From Halomonas caseinilytica (GTDB taxonomy: Bacteria > Pseudomonadota > Gammaproteobacteria > Pseudomonadales > Halomonadaceae): DNA of 64,000 nucleotides. This document shows positions 8,004-17,325 of the stretch, in pieces. Made by a program: the position numbers and the translations under genes. The notes below the pieces were generated by a model. It saw only the letters and a list, made by a program, of their open reading frames with translations. It was not told the DNA's origin and ran no database searches. Location of the stretch: assembly GCF_001662305.1 (NCBI RefSeq), contig NZ_BDEP01000001.1:62001-126000 (forward strand). Direction: 5' to 3'. Every line of letters begins with the position of its first letter. Position 1 is the first letter of the stretch.

Positions 8004-10988
8004 ATGGCCCTGCCTGCTGATTTCCTGCCCCTGGATGCCATTCCCGAACCGCTGACCTCGGCGTTGCGGCATACTTGGGAGCGTCTCACCGCTTCGCTCG
8101 AGCAGGCCGACAATCTGGCGTCGATGCAGGGCCAGGAGGCGCCGAGTGAATGCTGGACGGCGCTGTCTCCCGAGCGGTGCGAACAACTGGCCCGGGTGCT
8201 GGCCGTTTCCGGTTTTGCCGTGGAGACGCTGGTGCGCCATCCCGAATGGCTCGCCCATCTGGATGCGGAGGGCGAACTGGATGCCGCGCCCTCCGAGGCA
8301 ACCCTGCGCGAGTCGCTCGAGGAACGTCTCGAAGACGCCGAGGACGAAGCCGCCATGCATGCCGCCATCCGCCGCTTTCGGCAGGCTCGCATGCTGGGCA
8401 TCGTCTGGCGCGACCTGACGCGCCCGCAAGGCATCGACATGTGGCACACTAGCGGCGCCGTGTCGCGTCTGGCCGAGGTGTGCCTGGAGGCGGCGCTGAG
8501 CTGGCTCGAGAAGCACGTCGAGCCGCGTTGGGGACGACCCGCCGCGCGAGCCGATGGCAGCGAGCAACGCCTGGTGGTGCTGGGCATGGGCAAGCTCGGG
8601 GCCGGCGAACTCAACCTGTCTTCCGATATCGACCTGATCTTCGCCTTCCCCGAGAAGGGCGAGACCCAGGGCGGGCGCAAGTCGCTGGAACATCAGGAAT
8701 ATTTCACCAAGCTTGGCCAGAAGCTGATCGCTGCGCTGGACGCGGTGACCGCCGACGGCTTCGCCTTCCGGGTCGACATGCGGCTGCGCCCTCTGGGGGA
8801 TGGCGGCCCGCTGGTCGGCAGCTTCACCTCCCTGGCCGGCTATTATCAGGATCAGGGCCGGGAGTGGGAGCGCTACGCCATGCTCAAGGCGCGACCGGTG
8901 GCCGGCGACGTGGATGCCGGTGATGAGTTGCTGGCGAGCCTGCGGCCCTTCGTCTATCGCAAGTATCTCGATTTCGGTGCCATCGAGTCGCTGCGCGAGT
9001 TGAAGTCGATGATCAACCGCGAGGTGAAACGCCGTGGCATGGAAGGCAACATCAAGCTCGGGCCCGGCGGCATTCGCGAGGTCGAGTTCGTGGTCCAGGC
9101 CTTCCAGTTGATCCGCGGTGGGCGTGATACCGAGCTGCAGGTGACCTCGTTGCGCAGCGCGCTCGAACGTCTGCCGGCGCTGGGGCTGCTGCCGCAGGAG
9201 GTGGTCGACGAACTCGAGCCGGACTATCGCTTCCTGCGCGATCTGGAGCATGTCCTGCAGGCGCTCGAGGATCGCCAGACCCAGATGCTGCCCGAAGGTG
9301 AGCTCGAGCGTGAGCGTGTCGCCCTGGGGCTGGACATGGAGGACTGGCCGGCGGTGATGGGGCGCCTCGACGAAGTCCGCGCCCGGGTGCGTCGGCATTT
9401 CGATGCGGTGATCGCCGACCCCGAAGAGGAAGTGGAGCCGGACGAAGGCGCCTCGGAGACGAACAGCGGAGTCGACCTCGAGGAGTGGCGAGCCCTGTGG
9501 CGCGGGCATGAAAGTGAGGAGGAGGCCCTGGCACTGCTCGAGGCCGGTGGCTTCGACGCGGCGGCGGCCAGCCATCGTCGATTGATGGCATTGCGTCGTT
9601 CTCGCCAGGTCCAGAGCATGCAGCGCATCGGCTTCGAGCGCCTCGATGCCCTGATGCCGCTGCTGCTGGAGGCTGCCGCGGACAGCGACGCGCCCGACAC
9701 TGCCTTGGAACGCGTGCTGCCCTTGATTGAGGCGGTACTGCGACGCACCGCCTATCTGGCGTTGCTGCGCGAGAATCCGGTGGCTCTGGAACATCTCATG
9801 CGGCTGTGCAGCGCCAGCCCCTGGATCGCCGACCAGTTGGCGCGCCATCCCATCCTGCTCGACGAGCTGCTCACGCCGGATACGCTGTACACACCGGCGG
9901 ACAAGGCGCGCCTGGCCGACGAGTTGCGCCAGGCGCTGGGGCGAATCCCCGAGGATGACGAAGAGGGCCAGCTTGAGGCGTTACGGGTGTTCAAGCATGC
10001 TCAGGTGCTGCACGTTGCCGCCTCGGACATCGCCGGCACCCGCCACTTGATGAAGGTCAGCGATTATCTGACCTATATCGCCGAAGTGGTGCTCGAGGCG
10101 GTTCTGGCCATGGCCTGGAAGCATCTGACCCGCAAGCATGGCTTTCCCGAACGCCGTGACGGCGGCCGCTGTGGCCAGGTGCCGGAATTTCTGATCGTCG
10201 GCTACGGCAAGCTCGGGGGCATCGAGCTTGGCTATGGTTCGGATCTGGATCTGGTATTCCTGCACGATGGCGCCGGCCAGGGCAGCACCGACGGGGCCAG
10301 GCCCATCGACAATGCGGTGTTCTTCACTCGACTCGGCCAGCGCATCATCCACTTGCTCACCGCCATGACGCCGGCGGGCAGCCTCTACGAGGTCGACATG
10401 CGCCTGCGCCCCTCGGGCAATTCGGGATTGCTGGTCTCGAGCCTCGATGCCTTCGCCGACTACCAGCGCCGCGAAGCCTGGACCTGGGAACACCAGGCCC
10501 TGGTTCGGGCACGCGTGGTGGCGGGCCACGAAACCCTGAGCGAGCGTTTCGCCGAGGTACGTGGCGCTATCCTCGGCAGCGAACGCGACCTCGACGAGCT
10601 GCGCGGTGAGGTCGTGGCCATGCGCCATCGGATGCGCGAACACCTGAGCGGCAAGGCCGATGCCGGTCGTTTCGACCTCAAGCACGACCCGGGCGGCATG
10701 GTCGATATCGAGTTCCTGTGCCAGTACGCCGTGCTGGCCATGGGGCACGAGACGCCCGCATTGCTGACCTACAGTGACAACATGCGCATCCTCGAGACCC
10801 TCGAGGAGACCGGCCGGCTGCCGGCCGACGACTGTCGCCGCCTGCGTGACGCTTACCTGGCTTGCCGCACGGCATCCCACCGCTCGGCCCTGACAGGCGA
10901 CCCGGCATTTGGCGACGTCGAGGACTTCAAGGCGCATCGCGATACTGTCATCGCGGTGTGGGAACGGTTGCTCGAGCTGGCCTCATGA
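8004..10988 (+). CDS. glnE: Bifunctional glutamine synthetase adenylyltransferase/deadenylase
   Basis: The protein is 994 residues long with the duplicated architecture of GlnE. A first nucleotidyltransferase core (GMGKLGAGELNLSSDIDLIF, about residues 193-213) is followed by a helical domain, then a second core (GYGKLGGIELGYGSDLDLVF, about 732-751) and another helical domain. In the family the N-terminal half removes AMP from glutamine synthetase and the C-terminal half adds it, under PII control. No frameshift is visible. Confidence 0.97.
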   Translation: MALPADFLPLDAIPEPLTSALRHTWERLTASLEQADNLASMQGQEAPSECWTALSPERCEQLARVLAVSGFAVETLVRHPEWLAHLDAEGELDAAPSEATLRESLEERLEDAEDEAAMHAAIRRFRQARMLGIVWRDLTRPQGIDMWHTSGAVSRLAEVCLEAALSWLEKHVEPRWGRPAARADGSEQRLVVLGMGKLGAGELNLSSDIDLIFAFPEKGETQGGRKSLEHQEYFTKLGQKLIAALDAVTADGFAFRVDMRLRPLGDGGPLVGSFTSLAGYYQDQGREWERYAMLKARPVAGDVDAGDELLASLRPFVYRKYLDFGAIESLRELKSMINREVKRRGMEGNIKLGPGGIREVEFVVQAFQLIRGGRDTELQVTSLRSALERLPALGLLPQEVVDELEPDYRFLRDLEHVLQALEDRQTQMLPEGELERERVALGLDMEDWPAVMGRLDEVRARVRRHFDAVIADPEEEVEPDEGASETNSGVDLEEWRALWRGHESEEEALALLEAGGFDAAAASHRRLMALRRSRQVQSMQRIGFERLDALMPLLLEAAADSDAPDTALERVLPLIEAVLRRTAYLALLRENPVALEHLMRLCSASPWIADQLARHPILLDELLTPDTLYTPADKARLADELRQALGRIPEDDEEGQLEALRVFKHAQVLHVAASDIAGTRHLMKVSDYLTYIAEVVLEAVLAMAWKHLTRKHGFPERRDGGRCGQVPEFLIVGYGKLGGIELGYGSDLDLVFLHDGAGQGSTDGARPIDNAVFFTRLGQRIIHLLTAMTPAGSLYEVDMRLRPSGNSGLLVSSLDAFADYQRREAWTWEHQALVRARVVAGHETLSERFAEVRGAILGSERDLDELRGEVVAMRHRMREHLSGKADAGRFDLKHDPGGMVDIEFLCQYAVLAMGHETPALLTYSDNMRILETLEETGRLPADDCRRLRDAYLACRTASHRSALTGDPAFGDVEDFKAHRDTVIAVWERLLELAS

Positions 10989-11018
10989 AACCGGCTTATC
11001 GATAAGGAAACCATCACG

Positions 11019-11453
11019 ATGCACAAGGTCCTGGTCCTGCATGGCCCCAACCTCAACCTACTGGGTACGCGTCAGCCGGAGATCTACGGTCGCGAGACCC
11101 TGGCCGATATCGACCGCGACCTGCGCGAGCAAGCGGCACGGGCCGGCTGGGAGCTGGCCTGCCGGCAGAGCAACCATGAGGGCGAGCTGATCGATGCCAT
11201 CCATGCCGCTCGGCTAGATGGCACCGCGGCGATCATCATCAATCCGGCCGCTTATACCCACACTTCGGTGGCCATTCTGGATGCGCTCAATGCCTTCGAC
11301 GGCAAGGTGATCGAGGTACATCTCTCGAACGTGCACAAGCGCGAGGCCTTTCGCCACCACTCCTACGTATCGCTGCGGGCCGATGGGGTCATCGCCGGAC
11401 TCGGTAGTCAGGGCTACCATGCCGCCCTGGAGGCATTGATCACGGCTGGATGA
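11019..11453 (+). CDS. aroQ: 3-dehydroquinate dehydratase, type II
   Basis: The 144-residue enzyme matches type II dehydroquinases. The N-terminal [17 protein letters not shown] motif contains the flexible-loop tyrosine and arginine, and [12 protein letters not shown] and [17 protein letters not shown] contain the other active-site residues, including the catalytic His near 101. It dehydrates 3-dehydroquinate in the shikimate pathway. It follows glnE by 30 bases and may be read through from it. The enzyme also catalyses a step of quinate catabolism to protocatechuate, but the location suggests a biosynthetic role. Confidence 0.96.
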   Translation: MHKVLVLHGPNLNLLGTRQPEIYGRETLADIDRDLREQAARAGWELACRQSNHEGELIDAIHAARLDGTAAIIINPAAYTHTSVAILDALNAFDGKVIEVHLSNVHKREAFRHHSYVSLRADGVIAGLGSQGYHAALEALITAG

Positions 11454-11572
11454 GCGACACGCTGGACCAGCTTCGCGAGTGACTTGCGCGGATTTATAGT
11501 CCTTCACGGGACGGCTGCGCTGCAGGCAGACTAGAGCCCAAGGCTTCATTCATCGATCCTGCCTTCCCAATC

Positions 11573-12631
11573 TCAGGGGATGACCTTCTCGGCGCGAAGC
11601 CGGTCGAATAGATCAAAAAAGGCACCGCGAGTCTCGCGGAAATGGTCGAAGCCGAAGTCGCGGGACTTGGTGGTGTCGTTGACACATTCCTGGTCGCGAC
11701 TCAGGTCGGCGTCGGTGTGCCACCAGGAAGCCAGCTTGTCGACGTCCGGCTCGACGAGATCGTGCTTTGCGGCGATTTCGCGCCAGGTCGATTCCGCGTT
11801 GGCCATCTGATCCTCCAGCGGCTGCGGTGTCTCGGGGCAGTCAGCCACCTCGAGGCCGAAGTATTCACCGATCTCATGCCACATGCGGCGCCAGCGGAAG
11901 ACATCGCCATTGACCGTATTGAAGGCTTGATTCGCTGCGCCCGGCGTGGTCGCCGCCCATTCCATCTGCCGTGCCAGCACGAGAGCATCGGTCATGTCGG
12001 TCAGCGCATTCCACTGAGTCTGCGATCCCGGGAACACAAACGGCTGGCCGGTTGCCTTGCAGATCGATGCGTAGACGGCAAGCGTCGTGCCCATGTTCAT
12101 GGCGTTGCCGCGGGCATATCCGATCACGGTGTGCGGTCGGTGCACGTTCCAGGCAAAGCCGTGATGCTCGGCGGCCTCTAACAGTACGTCTTCCAAGGCG
12201 TAGTAGAAGTTATCGCCCGGCACGCGCGGCTCGGATTCACGGAATGGAGTCTCGATACGCCCACTGCCGTAGGCCTCGAACGACCCTAGATACTGTTTGG
12301 TGCCGGTCACCAGCGAGGCATGTTGCAGGTTATCGCTATCGAGCGCTTCGAACAGATGACGCATCATCGCACTGTTGGCTTCAACGTTGGCCTTCTCATT
12401 GTCGCGACGAACCCAGGTGCAGTAGAAAACATGTGTGATCGGCAGCCCGGCGAGCGCTTGCTCGGTGGCCGGCTTGTCCAGCAGATCGGCGGCAACGGGA
12501 ATCACGCCGCTCTGTTCGGTGGCACGGCGCGATAGACCGTAAACGGTCCACCCGCTGGCAACTAGATAAGAAGCCAGATTGCCGCCGGTGATACCGGTGG
12601 CGCCCACAACGAGTGCTGTGCCTTTGCGCAT
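11573..12631 (-). CDS. PRISE-like short-chain reductase (progesterone 5-beta-reductase/iridoid synthase-like)
   Basis: The 352-residue protein starts with a nucleotide-binding GATGITGG motif (residues about 9-16). It carries PRISE-type motifs: VTGTKQYLG around the family Lys position and NFYYALEDVL with the catalytic Tyr. PRISE enzymes reduce activated C=C bonds of enones with NADPH. I chose the ATG at 12631; the frame stays open upstream to 12853 but that stretch crosses the operator and the divergent LysR gene. It is divergent from that LysR gene, which probably regulates it. The natural substrate is unknown. Confidence 0.82.
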   Translation of the reverse strand: MRKGTALVVGATGITGGNLASYLVASGWTVYGLSRRATEQSGVIPVAADLLDKPATEQALAGLPITHVFYCTWVRRDNEKANVEANSAMMRHLFEALDSDNLQHASLVTGTKQYLGSFEAYGSGRIETPFRESEPRVPGDNFYYALEDVLLEAAEHHGFAWNVHRPHTVIGYARGNAMNMGTTLAVYASICKATGQPFVFPGSQTQWNALTDMTDALVLARQMEWAATTPGAANQAFNTVNGDVFRWRRMWHEIGEYFGLEVADCPETPQPLEDQMANAESTWREIAAKHDLVEPDVDKLASWWHTDADLSRDQECVNDTTKSRDFGFDHFRETRGAFFDLFDRLRAEKVIP

Positions 12632-12741
12632 GATCAGTGTCCCTCTTGGAAGTTCAAGAAGATCCGGCTTCACGCCAGATCGATGGATACAGCTTGATAG
12701 AGGGCTGCTGTTGCTACAATCGGTAGTATTGCAAATCTTTA

Positions 12742-12756
12742 TTGCGTATATCGCAA
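12742..12756. promoter_or_regulatory. Perfect TTGCG-N5-CGCAA operator candidate
   Basis: TTGCGTATATCGCAA ends four bases before the LysR ATG at 12761. A related weaker TTGC/GCAA repeat lies at 12711-12734. A LysR protein bound here would overlap its own translation start region and the promoter of the divergent reductase, which fits autoregulation. Confidence 0.5.
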
Positions 12757-12760
12757 CATA

Positions 12761-13708
12761 ATGAGCCTTGATACGATGGACCTGAACGCCTTGCGCGTAT
12801 TCGAACGTGTCGCCGCCACCGGCAGCTTTACCGCCGCCGCGCACCATTTTCATCGCGCCGTATCATCCGTTTCGCGACAGATTCGTGGACTGGAAGAATC
12901 GGTGGGGCAGCCGCTGTTCTATCGGCACACCCGTGCCGTCACCCTGACCGAGGCCGGTTGGCGCTATTACGAAGAGGTTCGCGATATTCTCGAACGCCTC
13001 GACATGGCAACCGAAGCGCTGAATCAACCACAGGCGGAACCTAGTGGTGTGTTGCGCATCAATGCTCCGGTGGCCTTCGGCCAGCGCCAGATCGTGCCGT
13101 TGCTTCATCGCTTTCAATGCCGTTTCCCGGGTATCAAGGCGGAACTGCAGTTGAGCGATCACGTCGTCGACCCGGTGCGCGAAGGCCATGACATTACCTT
13201 CCGAGTCGGTCATTTATCCGATTCATCGCTGATTGCACGGCAACTGGCGCCGATGAACTACGTCGTCGCAGCGTCACCCGACTACCTGGCAAGGCGGGGA
13301 AGGCCGGAAGCTCCCGAGGCACTTGTCGAGCATGACTGCCTGATCTACCAGGGAGAGCTGGGCCGCCAGCGTTGGTATTTCCAGCAGGACGATGGGGAGA
13401 GGGAAGTCGCCCATGAGGTCGATGGTAGCCTCGTCAGCAATGATGCTGAGAGCTTGCTGAGGGCGGCGCTTCTTGGCCAGGGGCTGGTCATGTTTCCCAC
13501 CTGGCTGATCGCTGAGGAGTTGGCTTCGGGGACTCTGGTGGCGCTGCTCGAGGCATGGCGTAGCGAGGTCATGCCCGGCCATCGCGAGCTTTATGTCTTG
13601 ACGTCCGAGCGCCGGCTCAGGGCACCCAAGGTGCGTGCCTTCATGGATTTTGTGCTCGAGGAGGTGTCGCCTTTCCCGCCTTGGGATGGCTGGCGAGAAA
13701 GGTTGTAG
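12761..13708 (+). CDS. LysR-family transcriptional regulator, divergent from PRISE-like reductase
   Basis: The protein is 315 residues long. Residues 8-70 form the LysR helix-turn-helix (LNALRVFERVAATGSFTAAA, HHFHRAVSSVSRQIRGLEE). The effector domain looks like the CrgA/AaeR-type group with the RINAPVAFGQRQIVPLL and FRVGHLSDSSLIARQL stretches. The palindrome just upstream and the divergent reductase gene suggest local control in response to an electrophile or enone; this is inferred only. Confidence 0.88.
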   Translation: MSLDTMDLNALRVFERVAATGSFTAAAHHFHRAVSSVSRQIRGLEESVGQPLFYRHTRAVTLTEAGWRYYEEVRDILERLDMATEALNQPQAEPSGVLRINAPVAFGQRQIVPLLHRFQCRFPGIKAELQLSDHVVDPVREGHDITFRVGHLSDSSLIARQLAPMNYVVAASPDYLARRGRPEAPEALVEHDCLIYQGELGRQRWYFQQDDGEREVAHEVDGSLVSNDAESLLRAALLGQGLVMFPTWLIAEELASGTLVALLEAWRSEVMPGHRELYVLTSERRLRAPKVRAFMDFVLEEVSPFPPWDGWRERL

Positions 13709-13760
13709 CCCGATTCATGCTCAGGAGCATGCATGTACCACCATGGGTCACGCGTTCGAG

Positions 13761-14720
13761 CTAGCCGGAGGACAGAGCGAACAGGCCGCTATGCCGCATC
13801 AGCCACAGCACCAGGCTGATGGTCACAAAGGACCCCAGGGTGCTGACCATCAGGGCGGCGGCAGTGATATCGCTCAGCCCGAAGCGCTGCCCGAATATCG
13901 GATAGACGCTGATCATCGGGGCGCAGGCGAACAGCAGGGCGCCGGTAAGCAGCAGTGGATCGATATCCGGCAGCAGAAGGAAAATGCCGAACACCGCCAA
14001 TGGGTGTAGCACCAGCTTGCCGATGGCGATCTGGCCCATGTCCCGGACCATGCCCTTGGGGCGCAGGCCGTACAGTGAGCCGCCGATCACGAAGAGCGCA
14101 GCGGGGCCGGCGGCACCGGCCAGCATATCGATGGCCTTGGCCAGGGGAGCAGGGATGGGGCGGCCCATGACGGCGAGCAGAACACCGATCAGCAGTCCGA
14201 TCAGCACGGGGTTGCGCACCAGGCGAAGAGCTGTCTGGTGCAGTGTCCCGCGGAAGCCATTACCGGTCTGGCGGCCCAGCTCGGCAAGGGTCAGGGCTAA
14301 GGGAATGATCAGCAGGTTCTCGATCAGCATGTTCAAGGCGAGGAACATCGCGGCGGGGGATCCCAACACCATGGCGGCTACCGGGTAGCCGATGAAGCCG
14401 CTGTTGGACGCCGACATGCCAAGGGCCTGGATGGCACCGGTGCCCAGGGGTTTGTGCTCCAACCCGAGGGTGAACGCCAGGCCGAGCGCGAACACCCCGA
14501 GGGAGCCGGCCCCGTAGGCCAACAGGTAGTCGGGATCGAAGACCTCGCCTAGCGGGTTCTGGGTCAGGGCGCGTATGACCAGCGCCGGAAGGGCGAAGTA
14601 CATGACGAAGATGCCGATGCCCTGCAACGGCTCATGACCAATGATGCGGCCGGCCCGGGCCAGGTAACCAAGGCCGATGATGGCGAAGATCGGGGTGGTG
14701 ATAGCGAGAATGTCGAGCAT
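13761..14720 (-). CDS. AEC-family transporter (auxin efflux carrier-like permease)
   Basis: The 319-residue protein has ten hydrophobic segments in two five-helix halves, with the AEC hallmarks GLGYLARAGR near residue 17 and conserved NSGFIGYP at about residues 106-113. Bacterial AEC permeases carry malate, malonate or other organic acids. It ends close to the convergent LysR gene and starts about 100 bases from the end of the IclR gene on the same strand. It may export or import an aromatic or dicarboxylic acid, but nothing in the sequence proves it. Confidence 0.85.
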   Translation of the reverse strand: MLDILAITTPIFAIIGLGYLARAGRIIGHEPLQGIGIFVMYFALPALVIRALTQNPLGEVFDPDYLLAYGAGSLGVFALGLAFTLGLEHKPLGTGAIQALGMSASNSGFIGYPVAAMVLGSPAAMFLALNMLIENLLIIPLALTLAELGRQTGNGFRGTLHQTALRLVRNPVLIGLLIGVLLAVMGRPIPAPLAKAIDMLAGAAGPAALFVIGGSLYGLRPKGMVRDMGQIAIGKLVLHPLAVFGIFLLLPDIDPLLLTGALLFACAPMISVYPIFGQRFGLSDITAAALMVSTLGSFVTISLVLWLMRHSGLFALSSG

Positions 14721-14823
14721 TCGAGGCCTCCTTGCCGCTGTGCTCCCGTCTCGTGTGAAAGGCCGCGCGATGCTCCGCCTGCGGCATGGTGAGGATGGCG
14801 GGGTCAGGTGTCAGGCGTTGTGC

Positions 14824-15627
14824 TCAGCTGACATGGGTCTTGATCAGTTGCACCTTGTCCCGCAGCAACGGCAGGAATGACCGTGTCAGGGTGTCGAAGT
14901 CGATGCGCGCGGCATTGGTGCTGATGTTGATGGCACCGAGCAGCTTGCCGTTGGCGTCGAAGGCCGGGACTGCCAGGGAGCGCAATCCCGGGTCCAGTTC
15001 CTGGTCGACGATGCTGTATCCCTGCTGGCGTACCTGCTCGATGCAGTTGCGCAACTGGGCCGTATCGGTGATGGAACGCTCGGTATGCGGCTCGAGCTTC
15101 ACTTGTTCGAGATAGCGGGCCAGTTCGTCATCCGGCAACTGCGACAGCAGCACACGCCCCATCGAGGTATAGGCCGCCGGCAGGCGCGTGCCGACTGACA
15201 GGGTGATCGCCATCAGGCGATGCTTGGCGGAAGATCGGGCCACATAGATCACATCGTTACCGTCCAGCACACCCATCGACGACGACTCGCCGATTTCATC
15301 GGTGATGTCCTCCAGGTATTGCTGGATCACCGAGCGGTAGTTGTTGGCCGACAGGAAGGCATACCCGAGTTGCAGTGCCTTGGGGGCAAGCTCGAAGTGA
15401 CGTTGCTGCTTGCGAACGTAGCCCAGGGCATGCAGCGTCAGCAGGAAGCGGCGAGCACGGGCTCGGTTCATGTCCGTCTTGGCAGCGACTTCGCTCAGCG
15501 TCATGCGCGGGGTTTCGTCGTCGAAGGCCTGGATGACCTCGAGGCCGCTGGCCAGCGCTGTCACGAAGTCGCGATCATCGGGGGTCAGGGTATCGTCTTG
15601 CATGAGGGTGCCTTCGCTATGGTTCAT
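14824..15627 (-). CDS. pcaR: IclR-family regulator of the beta-ketoadipate pathway (PcaR/PcaU-like)
   Basis: The 267-residue protein has the N-terminal IclR helix-turn-helix (about residues 17-75: ALASGLEVIQAF, MTLSEVAAKTDMNRARARRF) and a C-terminal ligand domain with the QGYSIVDQELDPGLRSLAVP motif typical of the PcaR/PcaU/PobR subgroup. PcaR and PcaU respond to beta-ketoadipate or protocatechuate. It is divergent from pcaB, with a PcaR-type palindrome in the gap. A downstream ATG at 15603 has a better ribosome site (GAAGG) and may be the true start. The assignment to pcaR rather than pcaU or pobR rests on context. Confidence 0.87.
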   Translation of the reverse strand: MNHSEGTLMQDDTLTPDDRDFVTALASGLEVIQAFDDETPRMTLSEVAAKTDMNRARARRFLLTLHALGYVRKQQRHFELAPKALQLGYAFLSANNYRSVIQQYLEDITDEIGESSSMGVLDGNDVIYVARSSAKHRLMAITLSVGTRLPAAYTSMGRVLLSQLPDDELARYLEQVKLEPHTERSITDTAQLRNCIEQVRQQGYSIVDQELDPGLRSLAVPAFDANGKLLGAINISTNAARIDFDTLTRSFLPLLRDKVQLIKTHVS

Positions 15628-15667
15628 GTCGACTTGCTAGGTCGCTCGCCCTCAATCTAGCATAATT

Positions 15668-15682
15668 GTTCGAATTGCGAAC
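15668..15682. promoter_or_regulatory. PcaR-like operator GTTCG-N5-CGAAC
   Basis: GTTCGAATTGCGAAC is a perfect inverted repeat in the 130-bp gap between the IclR gene and pcaB. It resembles the PcaR site reported at the Pseudomonas putida pcaI promoter (as I recall it, GTTCGATAATCGCAC). Closely related 15-mers occur at 42615 and 51847 in this window. It is well placed for autoregulation and control of pcaB. Confidence 0.65.
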
Positions 15683-15757
15683 ACCTGTGCGACTTATGTC
15701 AAGTGATGCGCCGACTCCCCGCGAGAGCCGGCCGTTCCTGCCAGTGGAGAGCCTGTC

Positions 15758-17110
15758 ATGCCCGACGCCCTGATCCAGCATCCCTTCATGAGCCAGAGCG
15801 GTCTGGCCGCGTCCCGCGACGAGGACTTCGTCGGCGCCATGCTGGCTTTCGAACTGGCGCTGGTCGAGACTCAGGAGGCCAAAGGGGCCATTCCTGCTGG
15901 GGTCAGTCGACGCATGCGAGCCTGCCTCGAGAGTCACGATTTCGATCCGGGCGCAATAGCCGAGGGTGTGGCCAGCGGCGGCAACGCCGCCATTCCTTTC
16001 GTCAAGGCCGGACGAGCAGTGCTCCCCGATGATCTCAAGCCCTACTGGCATCTTGGCGCGACCAGCCAGGACGTGGTCGATTCTGCCCTGATGCTTCTGC
16101 TGACGCCACGCCTGGCCCGTCTGGATGCCTTGCTGGCCCGCTGTCGACGCGCGGCGTTGCCGCTGATGGAGGCTCACGCTCGGACGCCGATGGTCGGGCG
16201 CACCCTGATGCAGCAGGCGTTGCCGATCACCTTCGGCGTCAAGGTGGCCCACTGGGCCTTGGGGCTGGAGCAGGCGCGCCGCCGTCTCGCCACCCTGGCC
16301 GAACCGGGGCTGCCCGTGCAGTTCGGTGGGGCCGTGGGGGTGCATTCTGGCTGGGAAACCCTGGGACTCACTGTCATGGACGGCCTCGCCGAGCGCCTGG
16401 GCCTCTCGGCGCCGGTGTTGCCCTGGCACACCGATCGCCAGCCGATCCATGCCCTGGCGACGGCCTTCGATGGTGCGGCCGGGGCCGTCGAGAAGTTGGC
16501 GCTGGACGTGTCGCTGATGACTCAGACCGAGCTCGGCGAGGTGGCCGAGCCCGCCGGGGAAGGCATGGGCGAGTCGTCGTCCATGCCCCACAAGCGTAAC
16601 CCGGTGCGCTGCGCGATGATCCGGGGCGCCTGTCGTCAGATCCATGGTCACACCACGGTCATACTCAATGCCACGGCCCAGCCGCTGGAGCGCGGGTTGG
16701 GCGAGTGGCATGCCGAATGGGCGCCACTGCTCGACAGTGCGCTATTGCTGGAGGGAGCCCTCGAACAGGCTGCCGTGTTGCTCGAGGGGCTGGAGGTGCA
16801 CGCCGAGGCCATGCAGCGCAATCTCACGGTGACCGGTGGCGCGATCATGGCCGAGCCGGTCACCAGGTTGCTGACGCCTCACCTGGGGACGGAACAGGCC
16901 AAGGCCCTGGCCGCGGAGGCGGCGGAGCAGGCACGCCAGCAGCGGATCCCGTACGCCGATGCGCTCGAGGCGTTGATGGTGTCGCGTCATGGTGAGCTGT
17001 CGGGCGAAATCGGGCGGGCGGATCTCGAGGCGGTCACGGATCCGGCGTTATACCTTGGTAGCAGTCAGGCGCAGGTGGATCGCGCTCGGGCTTGGTTGGA
17101 AGATCGCTAA
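15758..17110 (+). CDS. pcaB: 3-carboxy-cis,cis-muconate cycloisomerase
   Basis: The 450-residue protein belongs to the fumarase/aspartase superfamily. The signature GESSSMPHKRNPV (about residues 271-283) includes the flexible-loop catalytic serine, and GATSQDVVDSA at about residue 101 is the substrate-binding TS motif. Length and context match PcaB, which lactonises 3-carboxymuconate produced by PcaHG. It is the first gene after the IclR regulator and is followed by a strong terminator, so it is a transcription unit separate from pcaIJF. Confidence 0.93.
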   Translation: MPDALIQHPFMSQSGLAASRDEDFVGAMLAFELALVETQEAKGAIPAGVSRRMRACLESHDFDPGAIAEGVASGGNAAIPFVKAGRAVLPDDLKPYWHLGATSQDVVDSALMLLLTPRLARLDALLARCRRAALPLMEAHARTPMVGRTLMQQALPITFGVKVAHWALGLEQARRRLATLAEPGLPVQFGGAVGVHSGWETLGLTVMDGLAERLGLSAPVLPWHTDRQPIHALATAFDGAAGAVEKLALDVSLMTQTELGEVAEPAGEGMGESSSMPHKRNPVRCAMIRGACRQIHGHTTVILNATAQPLERGLGEWHAEWAPLLDSALLLEGALEQAAVLLEGLEVHAEAMQRNLTVTGGAIMAEPVTRLLTPHLGTEQAKALAAEAAEQARQQRIPYADALEALMVSRHGELSGEIGRADLEAVTDPALYLGSSQAQVDRARAWLEDR

Positions 17111-17144
17111 TAGACTGAAACTCAAGTGAAAGAAACGTCCTGAA

Positions 17145-17174
17145 CGGGGGCAGGGAACACCTGCCCCCGTTTTT
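17145..17174 (+). terminator. Rho-independent terminator after pcaB
   Basis: A perfect 10-bp stem (CGGGGGCAGG pairing with CCTGCCCCCG) with a five-base GAACA loop is followed by five T residues. It lies 35 bases after the pcaB stop codon. Confidence 0.9.
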
Positions 17175-17183
17175 CGTGCGCGT

Positions 17184-17246
17184 TTGACGGGCCGGAGCTG
17201 GCGGATTATTTTGTTCGTATAACAAACCTATGTTCGTACAGCGCAC
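17184..17246 (+). promoter_or_regulatory. Predicted pcaI promoter with two PcaR-like boxes
   Basis: A sigma70-type pair TTGACG (17184-17189) and TATTTT (17207-17212) with 17-bp spacing precedes two boxes: GTTCGTATAACAAAC (17213-17227) and GTTCGTACAGCGCAC (17232-17246). The second keeps both outer GTTCG and CGCAC arms of the P. putida PcaR box. Box starts are 19 bp apart, close to two helical turns, which would place two regulator dimers on one DNA face around the start site. Binding is predicted, not shown. Confidence 0.6.
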
Positions 17247-17325
17247 CTTGCCGAGTGACAAGTCTCGGTGCCCATGAGGCGTTGCGACAAGCACCGGTGC
17301 GCGATTCAACCAGAGGCAAACCATC

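Noticed and set aside
7965..9848. 627-codon open frame on the minus strand opposite glnE
   Set aside because: It is the mirror of a GC-rich gene with codon periodicity belonging to glnE on the plus strand, has low-complexity His/Gln/Arg-rich content, no ribosome site and no domain.
13716..13731. CATGCTC/GAGCATG hairpin after the LysR gene at 12761-13708
   Set aside because: A two-base loop and absence of a T-tract make it a weak palindrome, not a convincing terminator.
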